Notes under the pieces: model-generated
Databases searched by the model: none
Told to the model about the DNA's origin: nothing
The model's input: only the letters and a program-made list of their open reading frames with translations
Made by a program: the position numbers and the translations under genes
Assembly (NCBI GenBank): GCA_964621185.1
Contig: CAZULM010000006.1
Coordinates: 62,001-126,000 of the forward strand
Reading direction: 5' to 3'
Source of the DNA: M3007 sp964621185
Lineage (GTDB): Bacteria > Bacteroidota > Bacteroidia > Chitinophagales > Saprospiraceae
DNA: 64,000 bases
Part shown: piece after piece, positions 59,560 to 64,000 of the stretch
Position numbering within the stretch: position 1 is the stretch's first letter
Layout of the letters: every line of letters begins with the position of its first letter

Positions 59560-61445
59560 AGCAGCAATACCCTTACATACTGCAGCGCATTTTCCGTCCG
59601 CACCTGGAGCATGTACATCCCGGGTGGAAGGTGGCTGAAATCAAATGTGTTTTGCAAGGCGCCGTTTTGGAAGCCTGCCGTTTCGCTGTGTACTTTTTGC
59701 CCTGCCGGACTGAAAAGCGCGAATTGAATGGAGGCTTGCGGCGGGCCTTGCAAATCGATGTTCAGCAGGCCATGGCTGGGGTTGGGCGACAGTTGGAAGC
59801 TGGTGAACGGACTTTGCTCCTCGGCGCCGCTGGTTGCCGACACCACCTGTGTGAAGGTTGCCGTCCCGCAATCGTTGGTCGCGGTGAGCACCACAGTATA
59901 AACGCCCGGGATGCTGTAGGTATGGGTCGGATTTACCTGGATGCTGGTTGTCCCGTCGCCAAAGTTCCATAGATAAGTGTCGGCTTCGGCAGAGGTGTTG
60001 GTGAACGCATAGCTGAGGTTGTTATGGGTAAAGGTGAACCCGGCAGTCAAATAATTGACCGCCAGCACTTCCGAAACGGCGGTACAGCCTGCGGCATCGG
60101 TCACTACGATGTAATAGTTGCCGGAACTGTTGGGCGTAAACTCCTGGGTGTTGCTGTTGGGGATGGGGGCGCCGTTGAGGTACCATTCGTAGTGCAAGCC
60201 AGGGGTCAGCGCCGGCCCATCTTCGGGGTCGATGGCATAGAGCACACAGTTTTCGTAGAGCGCGTCCACGGCCAGTTCGGGTGTGAGGACCAAATAGTCT
60301 TTAGAGCCCAAAACTATCGGGTTGTCCGGGTACGAAATGGCGAAGGTTATCCTGCCGGGCTGGTATTCCACCAGGTCGGGCACAGATGCCAATATGGTTG
60401 TGTCGTTGATGGCGTTTGCCTGGAAAAATGCATTGCCAAGCTCAAATGCCTGGTATGCGAACAGGTTGGGAATGCCGGCGGCGGGGTTTTCACTGAACCC
60501 GACAGCGGTGAAAAGTCCGGGCAATGGGCTGTGGCTGATGATGTTTGACAAAAATTGTGTTTGCGGCACCTCCGCCACAGCGGTGTCGAGCGCCTGGCCA
60601 TCGTTGTTCAGCAAGACAAAGACAGGATCCAGCCCTGTGCTGTCGCCGGCTGCGTTTCCGCAAAGCAGGATGTTTCCGGAAACCGGGTTTTGGCCCGCGC
60701 CACCGCTTTGGGTGACGCCATTGGCGGCCAGGAAGATTTTTTCGTATTGGTAGTGCCATTGCACTGCGCCGTTGTCGTCCACTTTTTTGGCGATCAAGCG
60801 GTTGGTCAAGGGCGCCGCCGGATTGAAAACATTGCCCAAAAAACTGCTGCCGGCAATCAGGAAATAGTCGTCGGCCAGGGGGATTATTTTCGCGCCCAGA
60901 TCGACGCCGTGGTTGAACACTACCGGTGGAGCTGTCGGCTGCAGGGTGACGGGGCTGACCCGTTGAAAGAACAGGTCGTAAAAATCGACTGAAAAACCAA
61001 CGACATTGCCCACCAGCAGCAGGTGCCCTGTTTTACTCAGGGTTATCCCGGTGGCCGTCGCCCCTTTGTTTAAAATTTGGAAATGGCTGGAGGCGATCTC
61101 CACCAGGTTTGCGTCGGTTTTCAATACCAGCACCTCTTCGAGCGTATCGGTTCCTGTGTCAAAAAACGCGGAGCCTACCGCTACGATGCTCCCGTCGGCC
61201 AATTCCACGGCAGACCAAAAACTGGTGCGGCCCAATGGGAAGTTCTTTTCAATTTGGGCGATAACGGCGCCGGAGCAATCCGTTTTGTACAGAGAGCCGT
61301 TGGGGCTCTTGGAGCCGCAGGAGATAAAACTGCCATCCTGAGAGAAGAGCAGGTCTGTGCAGATGTCGTTGACAAAAGGAGTGCCTATTTGGGCAAAAGA
61401 TGTGGCGCCAAAGCACAGTAGGAGGGCAAGAGTCAGTGTTTTCAT
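59556..61445 (-). CDS. type IX cargo protein with PKD domain
   Basis: A 629-residue protein. Signal peptide MKTLTLALLLCFGATSFAQ. A propeller-like front (TDLLFSQDGSFISCGSKSPNGSLYKTD, GSIVAVGSAFFDTGTDTLEEVLVLKTDANLVEI, RLIAKKVDDNGAVQWHYQYEKIFLA) leads into an Ig-like domain (YEWYLNGAPIPNSNTQEFTPNSSGNYYIVVTDAAGC). A PKD domain follows (SYAFTNTSAEADTYLWNFGDGTTSIQVNPTHTYSIPGVYTVVLTATNDCG), and a type IX sorting domain ends it (FQLSPNPSHGLLNIDL, FSPAGQKVHSE, PPGMYMLQVRTENALQYVRVLLL). It is exported and surface-bound; no enzyme motif is seen. Its stop overlaps that of the cyclase by 3 bases on the opposite strand. Confidence 0.85.
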   Translation of the reverse strand: MKTLTLALLLCFGATSFAQIGTPFVNDICTDLLFSQDGSFISCGSKSPNGSLYKTDCSGAVIAQIEKNFPLGRTSFWSAVELADGSIVAVGSAFFDTGTDTLEEVLVLKTDANLVEIASSHFQILNKGATATGITLSKTGHLLLVGNVVGFSVDFYDLFFQRVSPVTLQPTAPPVVFNHGVDLGAKIIPLADDYFLIAGSSFLGNVFNPAAPLTNRLIAKKVDDNGAVQWHYQYEKIFLAANGVTQSGGAGQNPVSGNILLCGNAAGDSTGLDPVFVLLNNDGQALDTAVAEVPQTQFLSNIISHSPLPGLFTAVGFSENPAAGIPNLFAYQAFELGNAFFQANAINDTTILASVPDLVEYQPGRITFAISYPDNPIVLGSKDYLVLTPELAVDALYENCVLYAIDPEDGPALTPGLHYEWYLNGAPIPNSNTQEFTPNSSGNYYIVVTDAAGCTAVSEVLAVNYLTAGFTFTHNNLSYAFTNTSAEADTYLWNFGDGTTSIQVNPTHTYSIPGVYTVVLTATNDCGTATFTQVVSATSGAEEQSPFTSFQLSPNPSHGLLNIDLQGPPQASIQFALFSPAGQKVHSETAGFQNGALQNTFDFSHLPPGMYMLQVRTENALQYVRVLLL

Positions 61446-61467
61446 ATCGAATAGTTTTAAGACAAAG

Positions 61468-62505
61468 TTATCGACTTTTTTTCACATTGAGCATACTGAT
61501 AACGCCAACCGAAGTAAACGACCCATTCGTCGGAAACGGCGATTTTCCAAGGCTGCTCAGCCATTTGTGCTCTACATGAATCCGGCATGCTTTCGGGCCG
61601 ATGCGCAGGAAAACACTGGGCTCTACGAAATAGAGGTTTTGGGAGAGGGCATCGTATTGGCGGCTAAAGGCTTCGGCGCTTTTCAGGTTGTAGCGCAAAA
61701 ACGAGCCCTTAGCAGCAACGCCAAGCTCCACCCAGCCACTGCTGTAGGCTGCCGAGGGGAGCAAAAAGAGCTTGAAGAACGACGCCTCGTGCTTGCCATA
61801 AGCCTCGGCGTTGCCCGTGCGCGTCAGGTGGCCTTCAAATTGGTTTTGGGCCAGGCCCATGCCGCCATAAAAACCTGTTTTCAGATTATTTTTCCGGCGG
61901 TATTTGCCGATGGCAACTTCTCCATCGTAGTATTGGTAGCTATGGACGATGGTTTTGCGCAGCTTTTGGTAGTCGTTTATGGTCTCCACCTTGTTAATAG
62001 CGTGCCAGCTTCCCTGTATCCAGTGGTTCCAGGTAATGGGGATTCCAAACCAATATTCAGTGGAATAGACATCCTGCGTCAGGTTCCAGCTTTCAATGTA
62101 CGGATGGTATTCCGCTCGGTCTTTCCCCACCGTAAAGTTTGCAATAAGCCCGAGGTCGTCGCGCAGGGCGTATCCGGCATTCACGGAGTAGGTTTGGGTT
62201 TTAGAAATGGTTTGGAAGGTGGTGCCGCCTTTCACTTTGTTGGGGTCGCCTTCCGGGTTGGAGTCGTTGTTGGTGTTTTTCCCACTGTCGGTCATGCTGA
62301 CGGCAAGGGAAGCGTCGCCTTTTTTCTCAAACATGGGGAGGTTGGCAGCGCCGGGCGTGTACATGGCTGCGGGCAAGTTTACCCGGTGCTCGTGGGTAAC
62401 GGTGACTTGCTTGGAGTCGATGAGCGTGCTGTTGACGGCACAGCTTTGGAGCAACAACGTGGCTGCGAAGAAAGAACAGGCAGAAATCAAAAATTGGGCT
62501 TTCAT
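61468..62505 (-). CDS. outer-membrane-type lipoprotein of unknown function
   Basis: A 345-residue lipoprotein. I start it at MKAQFLISACSFFAATLLLQSCAVN, whose SCAV lipobox is clear; the frame upstream is not coding. The rest consists of alternating strands typical of a small barrel: YSVNAGYALRDDLGLIANFTVG, VHSYQYYDGEVAIGKYRRKNNLKTGFYGGMGLAQNQFEG, FFKLFLLPSAAYSSGWVELGVAAKGSFLRYN, NLYFVEPSVFLRIGPKACRIHVEHKWLSSLG. I infer an outer-membrane structure. No family is named. It shares the strand with the 59556 gene, with 22 bases between, and may be co-transcribed with it. Confidence 0.7.
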   Translation of the reverse strand: MKAQFLISACSFFAATLLLQSCAVNSTLIDSKQVTVTHEHRVNLPAAMYTPGAANLPMFEKKGDASLAVSMTDSGKNTNNDSNPEGDPNKVKGGTTFQTISKTQTYSVNAGYALRDDLGLIANFTVGKDRAEYHPYIESWNLTQDVYSTEYWFGIPITWNHWIQGSWHAINKVETINDYQKLRKTIVHSYQYYDGEVAIGKYRRKNNLKTGFYGGMGLAQNQFEGHLTRTGNAEAYGKHEASFFKLFLLPSAAYSSGWVELGVAAKGSFLRYNLKSAEAFSRQYDALSQNLYFVEPSVFLRIGPKACRIHVEHKWLSSLGKSPFPTNGSFTSVGVISMLNVKKSR

Positions 62506-62886
62506 AATAAAAGTGGTTTGACGTTTTTGAAATAGATTGGTTATAGGATGCTTACACCAGAAGCATGGCACAAAGGTGAAGCGCATGCAAAAGCAGGACA
62601 ACCCCGGAATGGGTGAGTTGGGAAAAATCACGGAAATGGGGGAAATAGGGTGGGCGCTCACCGATTCCCGGGAGCAGGGTGAAATTTTAAAAACCTGTGA
62701 TTCGGAAGGTTGCAGGATAGCAGGGGTTAAGTCAAAGGTGGGTTTCAACAGGCGCCAACGCCAAAACCAAACATCTGTGAAAATTCGGCTGAGGGAAACA
62801 AATGCCGGCAATAAAGCCCTAATATTGCGCAGTTCCCTGCCCCAAATGTTCACCAGTAATCAATGGCACCATATTAATTCAGACCA
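62506..62886. other. intergenic region without a gene
   Basis: Divergent spacer between the lipoprotein and the M60-like gene. It is G/A-rich at first and AT-rich later. A long plus-strand frame over 62537-63046 is a shadow (no family features, and it runs into the real M60-like frame). A weak TAATATTG box lies at about 62819. Confidence 0.6.
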
Positions 62887-64000
62887 ATGGCTTATTCCCG
62901 CACACAGTTTTTTACAGCACAAGTTTTCCTCATTATCCTTGTTTTTTCCGGCAACTTCCAAGCTGCCCTGGCACAAGGCCCCAACGGCTATACTTATTGC
63001 GCCAACGAGGGTGGATCCTTTACGCTGCCGGCCAGAAGCCACGTAGCCTATGGCGCCAACAATCAGTTTGCGTACCTCTACAACCAAACAGGTACCATTA
63101 CTTTCAACAATACAAATTTTGGCGACCCCGCCCCGGGCTATGTCAAAAAGGGATATTACAAGATTGCTACCAGCGAAGGCAATGTAGCTGCCCTGGAATT
63201 GGTGTTAGAGCAGTTGAAAAACCATATTACAGGTGTAGCGCTTTTGAGCGGCACAGAGATCAATAGCCTCATCGATACCATTCAGCAAAACGTTTTTGTG
63301 TTGGGCGATACCAGTTTGCTGGTGACACAGGCATTCGATCTTGTCAATTGTTATGAAACGATCAAAGGGCCTGTTTTTTTGAACGCCAACACCCAGGGCG
63401 GGTTTGCCAATAATTTTGATGCACTGGATGGCAAGGAGCTCGCCAGGGCCGTGTTTTTGATCCAGCAAGGCGTCATGGACCTGGTGTACACCCCGGATAA
63501 GATACTCAAATTTATGCCCCTGCTCGTTGGGAAACAGTACAAAACCGCTGAATATTTTCCAGGGGCTTGTCCGCTGCCCGTTGACTCAACGGCCACGTTT
63601 TCGGTAAAAATCAATGCCAGTTTGCCCAAAGCATACGGAAAACCAACGGCATTCTCCGCTGCTCCAGCCCGGCGGCCCACGGGATATTACCTGGCTCCCG
63701 GGAGTTTGGGTACCGTAAAAGTGCCCCAGTCGCTGGTGGGCAAAGGCTTCAGAATTTTAGTCGGTGCGCATACCGTCAACCGCGCGACGCTTAACCAGGT
63801 TAAACGATTTTTCCGGGTGACCAATTCCTTCCCGATCATGGACACGGTTACCCAGATCATCAATCCTTTTGGCGGCGGTATTTACATTGTCACGCCTTAT
63901 GAAGCCGCAGAAGGGATGGTTGACATACAGCTTACGAATGTCGTGCCCGCGCCGTTTTTCTCCGGAAAAAAGGCGGATGCCACATCCCTGCAGGCATGGT
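62887..64000 (+). CDS. M60-like metallopeptidase, N-terminal part (3' end outside window)
   Basis: A frame open from ATG 62887 to the window end, about 371 codons seen. The signal peptide (MAYSRTQFFTAQVFLIILVF then SGNFQAALAQ) is followed by an N-terminal domain. A segment then matches the M60/enhancin-like (IMPa) N-terminal consensus: PTGYYLAPGSLGTVKVPQSLVGKGFRILVGAHTVN, then RATLNQVKRFFRVTNSFP and a closing NPFGGGIYIVTPYEA. The PxGxY, VGAHT and NPFGG landmarks are the reason for the call. The zinc HEXXH motif should lie further on, beyond the window. M60 enzymes cut mucin-type glycoproteins next to O-glycans, so a glycoprotein-degrading surface enzyme is likely. Confidence 0.75.
   Translation, partial: MAYSRTQFFTAQVFLIILVFSGNFQAALAQGPNGYTYCANEGGSFTLPARSHVAYGANNQFAYLYNQTGTITFNNTNFGDPAPGYVKKGYYKIATSEGNVAALELVLEQLKNHITGVALLSGTEINSLIDTIQQNVFVLGDTSLLVTQAFDLVNCYETIKGPVFLNANTQGGFANNFDALDGKELARAVFLIQQGVMDLVYTPDKILKFMPLLVGKQYKTAEYFPGACPLPVDSTATFSVKINASLPKAYGKPTAFSAAPARRPTGYYLAPGSLGTVKVPQSLVGKGFRILVGAHTVNRATLNQVKRFFRVTNSFPIMDTVTQIINPFGGGIYIVTPYEAAEGMVDIQLTNVVPAPFFSGKKADATSLQAW

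Noticed and set aside
62537..63046. Plus-strand frame of 169 codons in the gap before the M60-like gene
   Set aside because: No signal peptide, domain or compositional sign of coding, and it overlaps the real M60-like frame (62887 onward) in another phase.

Overview
The window is bacterial chromosome from a member of the Bacteroidota, most likely in or near the Saprospirales. The evidence is the gene content: at least five secreted proteins end in a Por (type IX) secretion C-terminal sorting domain, PKD and HYR modules are common, and there is a DPP-IV/DPP-III/M1 peptidase set. Start regions lack clear Shine-Dalgarno sites, and several spots resemble the Bacteroidota promoter core TAnnTTTG. 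Most genes look moderately GC-rich. Two stretches are visibly AT-richer (about 20.98-23.05 kb and 33.2-36.1 kb) and behave like accessory DNA. The finer taxonomic placement is inference.

Layout. 0-5 kb: a PKD/barrel protein (5' end outside the window) and a TPR-CHAT protease-like protein. 5-8 kb: a secreted protein interrupted by an in-frame amber codon, then queA. 8-11 kb: a DPP-IV peptidase and a small outer-membrane barrel. 11.1-11.75 kb: a tandem pair of promoter-hairpin-terminator units that look like two copies of an undescribed small RNA. 11.8-20.7 kb: three large type IX cargo proteins, one with ten two-cysteine repeats. 21-23 kb: an AT-rich patch with a sensor-propeller lipoprotein and an Rpn-type nuclease. 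23.4-32.2 kb: M23 peptidase, gamma-glutamyltransferase, a heptanucleotide repeat tract, thiolase, purD and an M1 aminopeptidase. 32.2-36 kb: lspA and an amplified module made of a small secreted FnIII-like protein facing an all-helical protein, with two truncated copies of the latter. 36-47.9 kb: a type IX cargo protein, a DPP-III lipoprotein, a lipoprotein gene boxed by 142-bp inverted repeats, and an outer-membrane biogenesis group (bamA plus two PpiC/SurA-like proteins). 48 kb: tRNA-Val. 48.6-50.5 kb: a second, distant copy of the FnIII/helical convergent pair, whose stop codons overlap. 50.5-62.5 kb: esterase, TPR, OmpA-like, aroQ, EVE-domain, class III adenylate cyclase, another type IX cargo and a lipoprotein. 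The window ends inside an M60-like metallopeptidase gene.

Working picture. The DNA encodes a heavily secreting cell envelope: type IX cargo, periplasmic or outer-membrane peptidases (DPP-IV, DPP-III, M1, GGT, M23, M60-like) for protein scavenging and wall turnover, and the machinery that matures lipoproteins (LspA) and inserts barrels (BamA with SurA-like chaperones). Housekeeping genes (queA, purD, aroQ, tRNA-Val) are interspersed. Intergenic spaces are rich in dispersed palindromic repeats of several families, some of which sit just upstream of genes in a fixed orientation. The two most novel-looking items are the tandem small-RNA pair at 11.2-11.7 kb and the FnIII/helical convergent module that occurs at two loci and has been serially duplicated at one of them. 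All calls come from reading the sequence. No database search or folding program was run.
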